64,000 nucleotides of DNA from Gentiana macrophylla (GCA_026214975.1 JAOBSW010000761.1:35402-99401); one strand, 5' to 3'; positions 10,999 to 24,176 are shown, numbered from the stretch's first letter. A program made the numbers and translations. The notes: a model not told the origin generated them from the sequence alone.

Positions 10999-11176
10999 TG
11001 TTAGATGATAAGGGTAATTCAGTCCTTTAGCATTGTAATAGGTGGCAGAGTGAGGTGGCATAACTACCTAGTAGTAGTAGTACAAAATATATTGTAGTTT
11101 GTGCATACTGTGGTGTATAAGATGTGTAATCCTTGACACATTTAATGACAAGAAATCTTTATGCTAAAATCTAAGT
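10999..11176 (+). repeat. 5' LTR of Copia B
   Basis: It begins TGTTAGATGATAAGG and ends AATCTAAGT, 178 bp. It differs from the 3' copy at about six positions, four of them in one 7-base patch near 11105. It contains the short poly-GTA run TAGTAGTAGTAGTAC. The inner part of the end inverted repeat (TTAGAT/ATCTAA) is kept. Confidence 0.95.
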
Positions 11177-11188
11177 TGGTATCAGAGC
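11177..11188 (+). other. Primer binding site of Copia B (tRNA-Met)
   Basis: TGGTATCAGAGC follows the LTR directly and is complementary to the 3' end of initiator tRNA-Met, the usual Copia primer. Confidence 0.93.
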
Positions 11189-11201
11189 GTGTATAGCCGT
11201 T

Positions 11202-12561
11202 ATGGCTGAACCACCAGCTTCTGGAGCTTCAGCTCCACCGGTGTCCACCATAGCACCGCCACCTCCACCCATCTCTACCTCTTCTCAACCCAATGTTGTC
11301 TTTGGCACTCACACCGCTGGCACTGGAGCTCAAACCCAATCTTCCATCTCCATAACCAGAGCTTCAACTCCATTGATGACCAGAGCTCTAACTCCGTCTC
11401 TGTCTTCGTTTACGATGTCTCAGATCAGAGTTTCATCCATCTCAGCCTACACACCCCAACACTTTGCGTCCACTTCTTATCTCCGGTCAACCCTGCCAGA
11501 ACCACCACCGTTCATGCAGTCTCTTGCTCCACAAAGTTCATTTGTGCCACCAGCTCCCACCTCCTTGACGCCGTTCAGCTCCAACCTAAATCAAGTCTGT
11601 ACCATTAAACTGGATGGATCTAACTATCTGTTATGGAAATCTACAATCTTACCTATCATTCGTGGTCACAAATTGGATGGCCATCTATTTGGAACTCAAC
11701 CTCAGCCACCTGAAGGTGTTGCTGTGCTTAATCCAACCACCTGGCATACCTACATTATTTCCAAACCCGGCGTTTCAAGGATGGATCACTAAGGATCAAC
11801 TTTTGTTGGATGGCTCATGAGCTCAATGAAAGAAGAAACTCGATTGAAGTTATTGGATGCAATACTGCAAATGAAATATGGTATTGCCTTGAGATTCTAT
11901 ACAACAATCGATCGATCGAGGAACGCATGTTAGAATATAAGATCGCCTTACTAAGGCGAAAAGAATCCAAGTCAATGATGGATTATCTTGCCTTGATGAA
12001 GTCGTATTGAGATGGATTAACATTTGCTAGGTACCCCATTACCAAAGGTGAACCGATTTTGGTCGCTCTTGGAGGACTCGGCAAGGAGTATGAGTGCTGT
12101 GAAAGTAAACATGACCTCAGGATTGGATGCTTGTCATGGCGGAAGGTTCGATCACAATTGGTGACACATGAGAGGTTACTTGCCGGGTTCAATCCCACTA
12201 CTACCTTGGACCTAGGGTAAGCATCCGCACACCTAGGCGCAAGGTCGGCAATCCAAGGTCTTATCCTCGACCTAGTAATCAAAGTGGGAATCAAGAGTCA
12301 AAGTCTTTGGAAGAGGAAGAGGAAAAAGAGGTGGAAGAAGCTATAGAGGAAGATGAGGCGGAGGATCCGCAGCATGATAACTCAAATGCAGGAAATACTC
12401 ACAGACACTGTGTGTCAAGTCTCGTGGAAAAATTTGGACATATAGTTGTGGAATTTGTTAGCGCTGAGTTTGATTCCAATGTAGGCATTCTAGCAATGGT
12501 GGAAACTCGGTCGAAGCGAAACAATAGTGCCTACATTGCTTCCTCGGACACTCTTTATTAA
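11202..12561 (+). pseudogene. gag of Copia B, frameshifted
   Basis: It starts at ATG 11202 with a Pro/Ser/Thr-rich leader of about 110 residues, then LDGSNYLLWKSTILPIIRG near residue 140, the start of the Copia gag (UBN2) domain. It shifts frame at about 11760 and again near 11810. The IEVIGCNTANEIW and YKIALLRRKESKSMMDYL segments follow, then a stop at 12008. The zinc knuckle near 12410-12460 survives as VEKFGHIVVEF with its cysteines displaced by indels. This protein would form the particle shell and bind RNA. Confidence 0.85.
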
Positions 12562-12562
12562 T

Positions 12563-12691
12563 GATGCAATTTGCTACATAGATAGTGGAGCAACAAGTCA
12601 TATAACTTGGACTTGAACAATTTGCACATCAATTCGAGGTATGAAGGACCGGACACCTTTAATGATGAGGAATGGTGAACATCTATCTATA
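12563..12691 (+). pseudogene. Protease start of Copia B, cut by insertion
   Basis: CYIDSGATSHIT gives the aspartic protease active site (DSGA) at about 12570-12605. The frame runs on to SIIH, where the gypsy-derived array entered at 12697. The rest of the protease resumes at 48471. Confidence 0.85.
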
Positions 12692-12696
12692 ATTCA

Positions 12697-14237
12697 TGTT
12701 GGGGAGATTTTGCATCATAAAAACAAAAGAAAATTTATAAACCTATACTTAACATGCAAACTAACTCTAACCGACCAAATATCGGGTAGTTGATAGCATA
12801 GTAGGGTAAGTGCAGAGGTCGATCCACGAGGAATTGGGATGTTGAATCTAATTTCACTAATTCTATCAATTGCTACTCAAGAAAACAAATAAGCGAAAGA
12901 AAGAGACATAAAAACACAGAACAAATCAAATAAATCTAATCTAGAAAACAAAATAAAACAATCTAAACTAAAGACATAGGATCAAACAACCAATATACAA
13001 ACCTATGTGATCTCAATCCGAGTTAATCTCATGATTCTAATTCGATTTGTGGTTTCACCTTTTCACGAGACATAAACCCCCTAATTCCTTAGCGAATCTA
13101 TTCTCAAGCTACGGATTCTAATTCCTTAGTGAATCCAATTTATCAATCTCTACTCTCTCGTAAGTTGAAAGCGATTTTCAATACAAAACTCGGTGTCGAT
13201 TCAGGTTAACTCTCGTATTTTAGAATCTAACAACCTAGATAATTAATCGATTAATTTGTCATCTTTAACGATTAAAGATCCTATCTTTCTATGGTGATCT
13301 AATGTTCATGCAACTTCCGTATTATAAACATCAATAGAAAACAAATCTTCCAATCTATTCTCATGGCATCATAAACACATAGAAAAGATACAAAAAGAAC
13401 TAAACTCATGAAGAAAAACTGAATTGAATAAATCAAGAAGAACTCACATAGTCTCATACATGAATTGATCCAAGAACGAAAACGAAAAGCATCTAAACTA
13501 CTCCTAATCTAACCTCGATTCACCCGAGCACAAGACTCGGGTGAACGGCCTTCAAACTCTCAAGATGCGGCTGCTCTCTTGTGTTTGATGTGTATGAAAT
13601 TCGGAATGAATTTAGAGTTTGGGGCTGCTGTGCTTTTATAATAAAACTAAGTCGGCTGCTACAGTAACCTAAGTCGGTTTCAGCAAAAACGGCGGTGGAC
13701 GCCCGTTCACTCAACCGGACGCCCGCCCGAGGATGCTTGGACGGAGAGCTCGGGCGTTCGTTTAGCCAAAGATCCGAACTCTCTGTATGTAAAATACGAT
13801 TACGGGCGCTTGATTCACATCTTGAGCGCCCGTCTAGCTCACGGGCGCTTCGTTGGCCTCGGATGAGCGCTTCGTCCATCTTGATGCGAAACGGATTTCT
13901 TGATAATTATCCTTTCTTTCCTCCATCTTTATCCTCTTGTATCATCTCTATCTCTTCAAAATCACTTCAACCCGATTTTGACTCTTCCAAATCCTTTCCA
14001 AGTTAAAGATATGTATCTACACACATCGAAAAACATACCAAAACGTAACACGATTCCAAAACAACATAAAATCACCAAATAAAGCATATAAATCGATACG
14101 TTTTCATATTTAACTATTAAAAACACCATTTACTCAATACTTACATACATAGCTCAAAATCTATGAAAATCATCCGAATGTAGGGGAAATTGATATAGAA
14201 AATGTCTATAAAAATCACTATAATTTAGCCCTTAACA
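12697..14237 (-). repeat. LTR A of the array (complete end)
   Basis: 1541 bp, TGTTGGGG to CTTAACA. It holds the GC-rich patch 13680-13870 with repeated ACGGGCGCTT words and open frames on both strands that recur in the other copies. These are not genes. Confidence 0.85.
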
Positions 14238-15190
14238 ACACCCCCACACTTAAATTTTTGCTCGTCCTCGAGCAAAACAAAACAAAGTCAAGCTCGAGAC
14301 AAATAAACATCTATACAAATATAAAGTATATTCAATAACTTAGAAGTTCACCCAGTGAGTGTGTGCATAGCCATAATAAACTTCCACTAAGTTCCACAAT
14401 TTGAAAGTTATTCAAACCAAAACTAGCCCGGTTTCCCATCTAAGTTAGAAATATTCAAAAAACTATAATGAGGCACTTTACAAAACATACATATCCGAGA
14501 AAGAAATAGTAGAGAATATCTAAATCATTTACAGATGGACTCAGAGGATAATCCCTACAACATATCCTTGATTTATACTGGGTATAAGATTAACGATAAC
14601 TAAGTCCTTACTTATTCAAAATAATATATTTCAATATTTTCACTTTTTCACACTTTTCTAACACACATCGAATAAGCTTTTGCCCTCATAGCGAGAATAG
14701 GACATTTCAAGATAATCCCTACCTTACTCCAATCATAAGGCGACTATAAAGCTGATTGTTGTGAGCTTTTGGTCATCATAGTGGAATAGGACATACGTGG
14801 TACACCTACCTCACCCAAATCATAAACCGACTTCCGACACACACAATTACAATTATGTTTACTTAGAGATTTATTTGGTGTGGTGGAAAAGATTATTCTC
14901 ACAGTAGCTTACAGACCATTGAGCATAACACCTCAAGTAAACAATTTATTACTATTGCAAAGACTTAATCACGTTTCACTTATCACATTCAAACTTACAG
15001 ATATTCACGAGTATGTCATACTTTAATCCTAGAATACAAACTACTAAACTTTTCAAGAATTGTACATAAGCAAAGAAACATGCTATAATCATAAAAAATC
15101 TCCAACTAAAATGGGGTAGGCTTTCAACATTTAGCTCATCATTTACTATGGCATGTGAAAAAGAGTGTCGGGTGAAACAACTAAAATTAC
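14238..15190 (-). repeat. Interior A of the array
   Basis: About 953 bp of non-coding sequence starting at the polypurine tract (14238-14253). It also contains GCTCGTCCTCGAGC, a self-complementary word that also borders the polypurine tract of the other gypsy elements here. It matches interior B nearly base for base. It appears to be only the 3' untranslated part of a larger element. Confidence 0.8.
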
Positions 15191-16704
15191 TAAAACAAAA
15201 GAAAATTTATAAACCTATACTTAACATGCAAACTAACTCCTAACCGACCAAATATCGGGTAGTTGATAGCATAGTAGAGGTAAATCTGCAGGTCGATCCA
15301 CAGGAATTGGGATGTTGAATCTAATTTCACTAATTCCTATCAATTGCTACTCAAGAAAATAAATAAACGAAAGAAAGAGACATAAAAAAACACAGAACAA
15401 ATCAAATAAATCTAACCTAGAAAACAAAATAAAACAATCTAACCTAAAGACATGGAATCAAACAACCAATATACAAACCTATGTGATCTCAATCCGAGTT
15501 AATCTCATGATTCTAATTCGATTTGTGGTTTCACCTTTTCACGAGACATAAACCCCTAATTCCTTAGCGAATCTATTCTCAAGCTACGGATTCCTAATTC
15601 CATAGTGAATCCAATTTATCAATCTCTACTCTCTCGTAAGTTGAAACTGATTTTCAATACGAAACTCGGTGTAGATTCAGGTTAACTCTCGTATTTTAGA
15701 ATCTAACAACCTAGATAATTAATTGATTAATTTATCATCATTAACGATTAAAGATCCTATCTTTCTATGGTGATCTAGTGTTCATGCAACTTCCGTATTA
15801 TAAACATCAATAGAAAACAAATCTTCCAATTTATTCTCATGGCATCATAAACACATAGAAAAGATACAAAAGAACTAAACTCATGAAGAAAAACTGAATT
15901 GAATAAATCAAGAAGAACTCACATAGTCTCATACATGAATTGATCCAAGAACGAAACGAAAAGCATCTAAACTACTCTAATCTAACCTCGGTTCACCCGA
16001 GCACAAGGCTCGGGTGAACGGCCTTCAAACTCTCAAGATGCGGCTGCTCTCTTGTGTTTGATGTGTATGAAATTCGGAATGAATTTAGAGTTTGGGGCTG
16101 CTGTGCTTTTATAATAAAACTAAGTCGGCTGCTACAGTAACCTAAGTCGGTTTCAGCAAAAACGGCGGTGGACGCCCGTTCACTCAACCGGACGCCCGTC
16201 CAGGATGCTTGGACGGAGACTGGACGTTCGTTTAGCTTGGTCGTCGAACTCTCTGTATGTAAAATACGATTACGGGCGCTTGATTCACATCTTGAGGCGC
16301 CCGTCAGCTCGGGCCTTCGTTGGCCTCAGATGAACGCTCGTCCATCTTGATGCAGAACGGATTTCTTGATAATTATCCTTTCTTTCCTCCATCTTTATCC
16401 TCTTGTATCATCTCTATCTCTTCAAAATCACTTCAACTTCGATTTTGACTCTTCCAAATCCTTTCCAAGTTAAAGATATGTATCTACACACATCGAAAAA
16501 CATACCAAAACGTAACACGATTCCAAAACAACATAAAATCACCAAATAAAGCATATAAATCGATACGTTTTCATATTTAACTATTAAAAACACCATTTAC
16601 TCAATACTTACATACATAGCTCAAAATCTATGAAAATCATCCGAATGTAGGGGAAATTGATATAGAAAATATCTATAAAAATCACTATAATTTAGCCCTT
16701 AACA
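15191..16704 (-). repeat. LTR B of the array
   Basis: Matches LTR A from the AAACAAAAGAAAATTT word onward and ends CTTAACA. It lacks the TGTTGGGGAGATTTTGCATC end and joins interior A directly. Confidence 0.82.
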
Positions 16705-17655
16705 ACACCCCCACACTTAAATTTTTGCTCGTCCTCGAGCAAAACAAAACAAAGTCAAGCTCGAGACAAATAAACATCTATACAAATATAAAGTATATTC
16801 AATAACTTAGAAGTTCACCCAAGTGAGTGTGTGCATAGCCATAATAAACTTCCACTAAGTTCCACAATTTGAAAGTTATTCAAACCAAAACTAGCCCGGT
16901 TTCCCATCTAAGTTAGAAATATTCAAAAAACTATAACAGGCACTTTACAAAACATACATATCCCAGAAAGAAATAGTAGAGAATATCTAAATCATTTCTG
17001 ACAGACTCAGAGGATAATCCCTACAACATATCCTTCAGTTTATACTGGGTATAAGATTAACGATAACTAAGTCCTTACTTATTCATAATAATATATTTCA
17101 ATATTTTCACTTTTTTCACACTTTTCTAACACACATCAGAATAAGCTTTTGCCCTCATAGCAAAATAGGACATTTCAAGATAATCCCTACCTTACTCCAA
17201 TCATAAGCGACTATAAAGCGACCGTCGTGAGCTTTTGGTCATCATAGTGGAATAGGACATACGTGGTACACCTACCTCACCCAAATTATAAACCGACTTC
17301 CGACACACACAATTACAATTATGTTTACTTAGAGATTTACGGTTGGCGGTGGAAAAGATTATTTTCTAGTAGAGTACAGAGACACTTGAGCATAACACCT
17401 CAAGTAAACAATTTATTACTATTGGAAAGACTTAATCACGTTTCACTTATCACATTCAAACTTACAGATATTCACAGTATGTCATACTTTAATCCTAGAA
17501 TACAAACTACTAAACTTTTCAAGAATTGTACATAAGCAAAGAAACATGCTAATTACATCAAAAATCTCCAACTAAAATGGGGTAGGCTTTCAACATTTAG
17601 CTCATCATTTACTATGGCATGTGAAAAAGAGTGTCAGGTGAAACAACTAAAATTA
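16705..17655 (-). repeat. Interior B of the array
   Basis: Copy of 14238-15190 with scattered one-base indels. Non-coding. It begins with the polypurine tract next to LTR B. Confidence 0.8.
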
Positions 17656-18391
17656 CTAAAACAAAAGAAAATTTATAAACCTATACTTAACATGCAAACT
17701 AACTCCTAACCGACCAAATATCGGGTAGTTGATAGCATAGTAGGGTAAGTACAGGGTCGATCCACAGGGAATTGGGATGTTGAATATAATTTCACTAATT
17801 CCTATCAATTGCTACTCAAGAAAACAAATAAACGAAAGAAAGAGACATAAAAAACACAGAACAAATCAAATAAATCTAATCTAGAAAACAAAATAAAACA
17901 ATATAAACTAAAGACATGGGATCAAACAACCAATATACAAACCTATGTGATCTCAATCCGAGTTAATCTCATGATTCTAATTCGATTTGTGGTTTCACCT
18001 TTTCACGAGACATAAACCCCTAATTCCTTAGCGAATCTATTCTCAAGCTACGGATTCCTAATTCCTTAGTGAATCCAATTTATCAATCTCTACTCTCTCG
18101 TAAGTTGAAACTGATATTCAATACAAAACTCGGTGTCGATTCAGGTTAACTCTCGTATTTTAGAATCTAACAACCTAGATAATTAATCGATTAATTTGTC
18201 ATCTTTAACGATTAAGATCCTATCTTTCTATGGTGATCTAGTGTTCATGCAACTTCCGTATTATAAACATCAATAGAAAACAAATCTTCCAATCTATTCT
18301 CATGGCATCATAAACACATAGAAAAGATACAAAAAGAACTAAACTCATGAAGAAAAACTGAATTGAATAAATCAAGAAGAACTCACATAGT
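17656..18391 (-). repeat. LTR C of the array, left part
   Basis: Matches LTR B up to CTCACATAGT, where the Athila-like element entered. ATAGT (18387-18391) is its target duplication. LTR C resumes at 47688. Confidence 0.85.
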
Positions 18392-20422
18392 TGACGTCAC
18401 CAAACCAGACCTTAGAAACGGCGTCAAGAAAGGGACAGACCTTTTCTAGGTTAGACGGATCCTAACCGGCGATTGTACCGGGTCAAATTGTAGTGATAAA
18501 GTGGTGAGTCAGTGTCGAATCCTCGAGGGAAAAAGTGGTAATTCTTTTAAGTGTGGTTAAACACCAAAAATTTGCTATTAACTCGATCTAAACCGCAATT
18601 TTATAACATGATTACTACTACTCTAACCAACATAAAATAAATGCGTAATTTAAAAGTTATTCTAATATAATATATATAGATATATAAATATATATAGATG
18701 TACATAAATAGTAAAATATATATATATATATAAATATATAGATACCAATATATAGTTTATAGACTAGACTAGCCAAAGTATATGTAATCAATTTATATGA
18801 TCTTTTCAGTTAATGGAATGTGTTCGATCTTCCTTTTTTAGGTCCAATTGAGTGAATGAAAGCGGTGTACTCTAATGTCAACAATTCCTCCTCACACGAG
18901 CGTATGAAATTGTCATATGTCAAAAGTCATCACCCAAGGTCCACTGGCGCCCCATGCTAAACTTAGTTAGTCAAAGCAGTGCAGTACAAATCTACCCCGG
19001 ATAAAAGAGGTGATTCCATTTGTCGGATGGCGATGTTATTCAAGAGGCTCCGGTTGTCAAGCGGATCGATTTAATACAAGCGGTGTAGTTTCAATTAAAC
19101 TGTGATTTTAACATTATTAAGATCTAAAGTACAAATTTTAATAAGATTTGTTTTACTAGGACAAATCTGCCTTTCGGTAGGAAATAGGATTCCGTTAATC
19201 AGACGGCCATTTTTACCTCCGGTTTTTCTATTTTTACTCATATATCGACTTCTCCGGTCGATTACATCGCCAGTTATATGTGGTATTCATCATGATTGAT
19301 TACTTCATTCGAATATGTTATCATTACGTAGTGAAATAGAAAAAGATTCATTTTACTCAATTTTAGTCAATTTTATTTTAACATCATTCCATTACCGAAA
19401 AGATCAAAATAATACGATTACATAACTTTGGCTAGTTATTAGATCTAGCCTAATAACATTATAAAAACTAAAAAGAAGAAAATAACAAACATAAACATAA
19501 TTATTATAGAAATTACCCGATTACAACTGCTGACTCAGAAATCGTCTTTTTCCAGACATTACAACGACTTCAGCAACACTGAACTTCCGATAATTTCCCG
19601 AACATTACTACGATACTACTACTACTAATTTATTTTGGCATAAAGCCTATTTACAAACTATAAAAGAAAGAGGGAAAGAGTTATATATATAGAATAGGGT
19701 TTATATATATTGGTACAAAGTGAAAGTGAGCCTCCGATCCCTATTTATAGAATTTTCCCTTCCCGGACCGGTCTCGAAAACTTGCCGGATCGGTCCGGTG
19801 TAATGATGACAATCATTACGATTTGTTATCGCATGTGTGCAAGCATGTTACCCTTAATCATCACTTGTCTTTGTGTAATTATATATATAATTATATATAA
19901 TTACACGATTAACTTCTAAAAATCGTAACTTGAATTCTTGATATCGAGAATGACATAATCGAACTTCCGTTCAAAAGCTCGTTGAATTTCTACAACTTTC
20001 ATCAAGACCACTTCTTGTAAAACGTATTCTCGATGAGCCATTTGTATTATACGTCCTTTTTCGAGATTCAGAAACAATTATTCTCTTGATCATTTATATC
20101 AGTGACGCTTTATAACTTCCTTTCAACAACTTGAATTGACTTCAAAAAGTGTCGATACTCGGGATTTCAGTTCATCTTAGGATTCTGCAATGAAATAAAC
20201 ACAAAATACCCGTGTAAAATAGACACAATATTCCGGTTACTAAAACCGGTACAAAAACTACAACTTTTTATTATAAATACTAACTTTTACTACTAACTAT
20301 ACTAAACTATAAAGATTAATAATTTATACTAATTATATCATAATTTTAGATATTTTACATAGAATTTGTCAACAAAACGTAATAAAATCACGTAAATTCA
20401 ATCATATAAAAATAATACATCA
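18392..20422 (-). repeat. 3' LTR of minus-strand Athila-like element
   Basis: 2031 bp, near-identical to 45654-47682 apart from small indels and CG/CAG-type differences. It includes (TA)n stretches near 18670-18740, paired GGACCGGTC palindromes near 19765-19800, and a CTACAACTTTCATCAAGACC word near 19990 that is shared in reverse with the inner element's LTR. Confidence 0.92.
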
Positions 20423-20897
20423 AATTACTCCCCACTTAGCTTTTGATCGTCCTCGAGCAAAAATAAGCGTAATATATAAATAATGAGATAATATAATTGA
20501 TCGATTAAAATTTCAAAAATATATATAAATCAATATTACAAACATATAATTTATAAATTTTATAGAAATTTAAGAAAGGAGATTATATAACTTAAATGAA
20601 TTAAGTATCAAATATGAATTAGATGGAAACATGCATGCAATAATTCGAGAAATATAAATAAAATATTAGAAATACTTTCTATCTCGATTATTACGAATTT
20701 CTGGAATCATTAACTAAGTCAGATAGAAGACATATTGGCTTAATATATTAGGATAGGACATTGGTTAATCGAAAAGATAGAAAAGGAAATCAAAAAGAGA
20801 AAGATGCAAAGTAAATGCGTCTACGTCTTCACATTCTTGATCAAAAGCGATTACGATTAGTAACATCCTTTTATTCCAACTATTTTTGATTTTTCTC

Positions 20898-20938
<41 letters not shown>

Positions 20939-22199
20939 AAGAACTAAAGCGTGAGTGTGTGTAAATAATCAAATTTTACAAGCATTGCTTCATCAAGATT
21001 GATCGGAGTACTACTCTTTCGATCTAAAATTACGAGTCCGGTTTCCTTAAACACGTAATCATTCTTGAGATCTTTTGATTCGAATTTTTATCGGGAGCTT
21101 TATACCTCATAGTGATATAGGACGTTTCTAGATAACACCCTACTGCACTCAAATCATTGGTAGCTACTACCGATATATTTTATTTTTATATTGTCGATCA
21201 AAGATAGGGAAGATACCTGATATTTGATTAATTCTGTGTAAAAATGGTGCTTTGTTCCTAATATAAATTGTTCATAGGACACTAACATATCTGAACTCAT
21301 TCCAATCATATACCATTTTTCTCAACTCTTAACTTTTACTCGTCATCATCTCTCTCATAAGTCACGTACAAACTCGAAGGATGTCAAAGAAATGTAGACC
21401 AAAACAAGCTAAGGGTCGGAAATTTCTAGTTAATCAAAATGGCTAAATTCCGAGTGAGGTCTTAATCACTCTTTAAAAAGCTGAGGTGGGGTCAAAAATT
21501 GGAAATTTTATTCGGGAGAAATTTATTTTTTTATAGTTATATTTTTGTGGTGCTAAAAATCATCATTCCTAATTTTGATTCCAAATTCATAATTAATCTT
21601 GAAAAGAAAATTATCTAAAAATTTATTTATAAATATAAAATTACTTGAATAATTCCATAAAAGAAATATTTGACAAAAATTATTTAGTTATACATACTCA
21701 AAATCTTAAAATCTTATAAAAGATATAAAACATATTCATTATATATCTAATATATTTTACTAAATCAAAAATTAATCCTCTCGAATTATATCATTTTTAT
21801 TCATATATTAACCAACTTAAATTATTCATGAAAAATTAAAACTAAGAAATAAGTAATTAAAGTACTAATTTATATGAAAAAGGTTATATTTTATAATTAT
21901 TTTTTATTTTTTTTTGAAAATTTTAATGAATTTTCAAACCTAACTCTACTCCCCACTTACGAAGTGACATCGTCCCGATGTTCAATGAGTATGAAAAGTA
22001 GGTTCGAAAATTAAATTAAAATTATAGATGATCGTTATAAACATCGATAACACACGTATATTAAAATCAAACAACATATATATTAAACAAAAAGAAACTA
22101 TTACAGACTAATAAAACAAACTTACTATTAACTTACTAACCTTAATCAACTCTAACTTATTAAAGCAAAACCAAACTTAAACTAAATTAAATAAAACCA
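20423..22199 (-). other. 3' untranslated region of minus-strand Athila-like element
   Basis: AT-rich and non-coding. It carries the polypurine tract next to the LTR (about 20425-20440), a GATCGTCCTCGAGC word, a T run at about 20906-20931, and a second CTACTCCCCACTTAC tract at about 21946-21961 that looks like an internal copy of the polypurine tract. Confidence 0.7.
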
Positions 22200-22843
22200 C
22201 TAACAACTATCTCAAATAGTTGACGAACAACCCGGATTCTCTACCGGTAGCAATCCTCTACGACAATCACGAGACGGATATATCTCATCAGAAGCAATTT
22301 CAGGGACTTCATTCAAATGAATACATAACCTTGAAATTAACCAAGCAAAAGGCATCGGCCTTCCTTATTATACCGTTCCACTGCAAAGTTTACTGCCGTC
22401 CTAAAAATCAAAATCCCCCAGTCCACATGAGCTCCGCTTATCAACGCAAATAACAAAAGTATCTCACTATCACTAACCCACGCAAAGTCACTAGTCGGAT
22501 AGACTCGTGAGGTAATGAAGTGTTTCCATGCTCTCGGATGAGCGAGGTAGGCGGAAGTGGTAGAGTCGTAATTTTGATCGAACTCTGAAACAAATACGGA
22601 AAAGCTTCCGTGACATAGTTAACAACATGACAAGAGTTTCCTAATGCCCATTGATATTCATAATGAAGATTATGGATTTGATTGAAAATCGGTATCTCGT
22701 AGATATGATTGATAATATGAGGTGACAGTGAATAAGTGTACCACTTAACAGATATAAGTCGTGACGGATCTACCGTAGTAACTTGAGAGAAAGAGTGAAT
22801 AAAATTCCCTAACAATAGAAACATTAATTCTTCCTCGAGGATG
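22200..22843 (-). pseudogene. Accessory ORF B of Athila-like element, 3' part (transposon/ATHILA ORF domain)
   Basis: A 127-residue open frame (22441-22824) continues, after removing the inner element, in frame from 35934-36060 on the far side (NLLSILEEELMFLLL across the join). A frameshift near 22440 leads to PFAWLISRLCIHL near 22330. The pattern of an N-terminal W-x-L helix, VDPSRLISVKW, NHIYEIPIFN and a late PFAWLI resembles the putative plant transposon protein domain found in ATHILA ORF-type proteins. The function is unknown. The name rests on pattern only. Confidence 0.55.
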
Positions 22844-22848
22844 CTTAA

Positions 22849-24135
22849 TGATGACGGAAAAATTCACCGTTATTTTTATAACTTTTCACCCCGTTTCTGA
22901 TATCATTTTGAGCACTTTTGTATCATTTCGAGTCTTTAATTCCTAAGTTTCATAAAAATATATAAGTAGTAACTATTATGTAAAATATCGTGTTTTAGAA
23001 GTTTTTATTAGTTTTGTACCGGTTTAGTAACCGGAGTGTCGTGTCGGATTTACGTTTGGTATTTTGGTGGTTTATTGCAGAATCATAAGTGGACCAAGAT
23101 TCTCCGTAACGACATGTTTTGAGCCCTAAAAGAGGTGTTTAGAGGGTTAGAAGAAGGTGCCACAAGCTTACGAGTTCAAAAGGTCGTTTTTTCTAAGTAC
23201 TTGAATCGTTACATATTTTCGACAGAGATTTGACCCAGCTTAGAGGCATTTTCAGGGGATGACTTCTTAATGAAAGTTGTAGATATTCACATAAGCTTTC
23301 CAACGCACTTTGAATCACGTCAATTGGAGGTCTACAACTCAAGTTATGGTCAATTTACTAATCAATTCGGATTAGTAGAAATCGAAATATCTTCGAATCT
23401 GAATGGCTCATCAAAACGACATTTTCTGAAGAAGTGTCCTTCATAAAAGTTGTATATCTTCCAGAACTCTTTCCAATGGATTTTGAATCAAGTCAATCGG
23501 ACTTCTACAACTTAAATGGTGGTCAAGTGGCTAATTGATTCAATTTCGTAAAAATCCCGCAAAACGTTCGGAGTATGAATTTGCTTATCAAGACGGCGTT
23601 TTCTGGAGAAGAGTCCTTCATGAAAGTTGTAGAGTTTCTCGAGACCTTAATTTTGACATTTCGTTTGCAATTTTGGAGGTCTACAACTCAAGATACGGAT
23701 TTTACAAGTTTTAATTACATAAATCGATCAATCGATCCTTCGAGAATCATCTTTGAGTCATAAGCAATGATGTACCCGGACCGTCCGGCTATGACCGGCC
23801 TGGGCGGCCTTCAACCTTTTTCTATATATATGAGGCCATCAGCAGAGCGAAGGATGCACCATTTTTATATATACACTCTGTGTATATATATATATATCTA
23901 TCTCCTCGTTTTTTTTTGTGTGGCCCTATGCCGAAATAAATTTAGTAATAGTAGTATCGTTGTAATGCTCGGGAAATTATCGGTAGCTCGGTGTGTGGCT
24001 GTAGTCGTTGTAATGTCCGGAAGAATACGAGATCTGAATCAAAGCATCTGTAATCGGGTAATTTTATATATATATGGATCTAGTTCCTTTCATCTTCTTC
24101 ATCTCTTTTCTTTTGTATTTTCATCTCGTTTGGGC

Positions 24136-24176
<41 letters not shown>

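Noticed and set aside
13520..14006. Overlapping frames of 119 and 103 codons on opposite strands, with copies near 15993-16350
   Set aside because: They lie in the GC-rich part of a non-coding LTR present three times, and indels break them differently in each copy.
12697..18391. CRISPR-like or satellite array
   Set aside because: The 2.47-kb period is explained by alternating LTRs and interiors with a target duplication; there are no short repeats with spacers.
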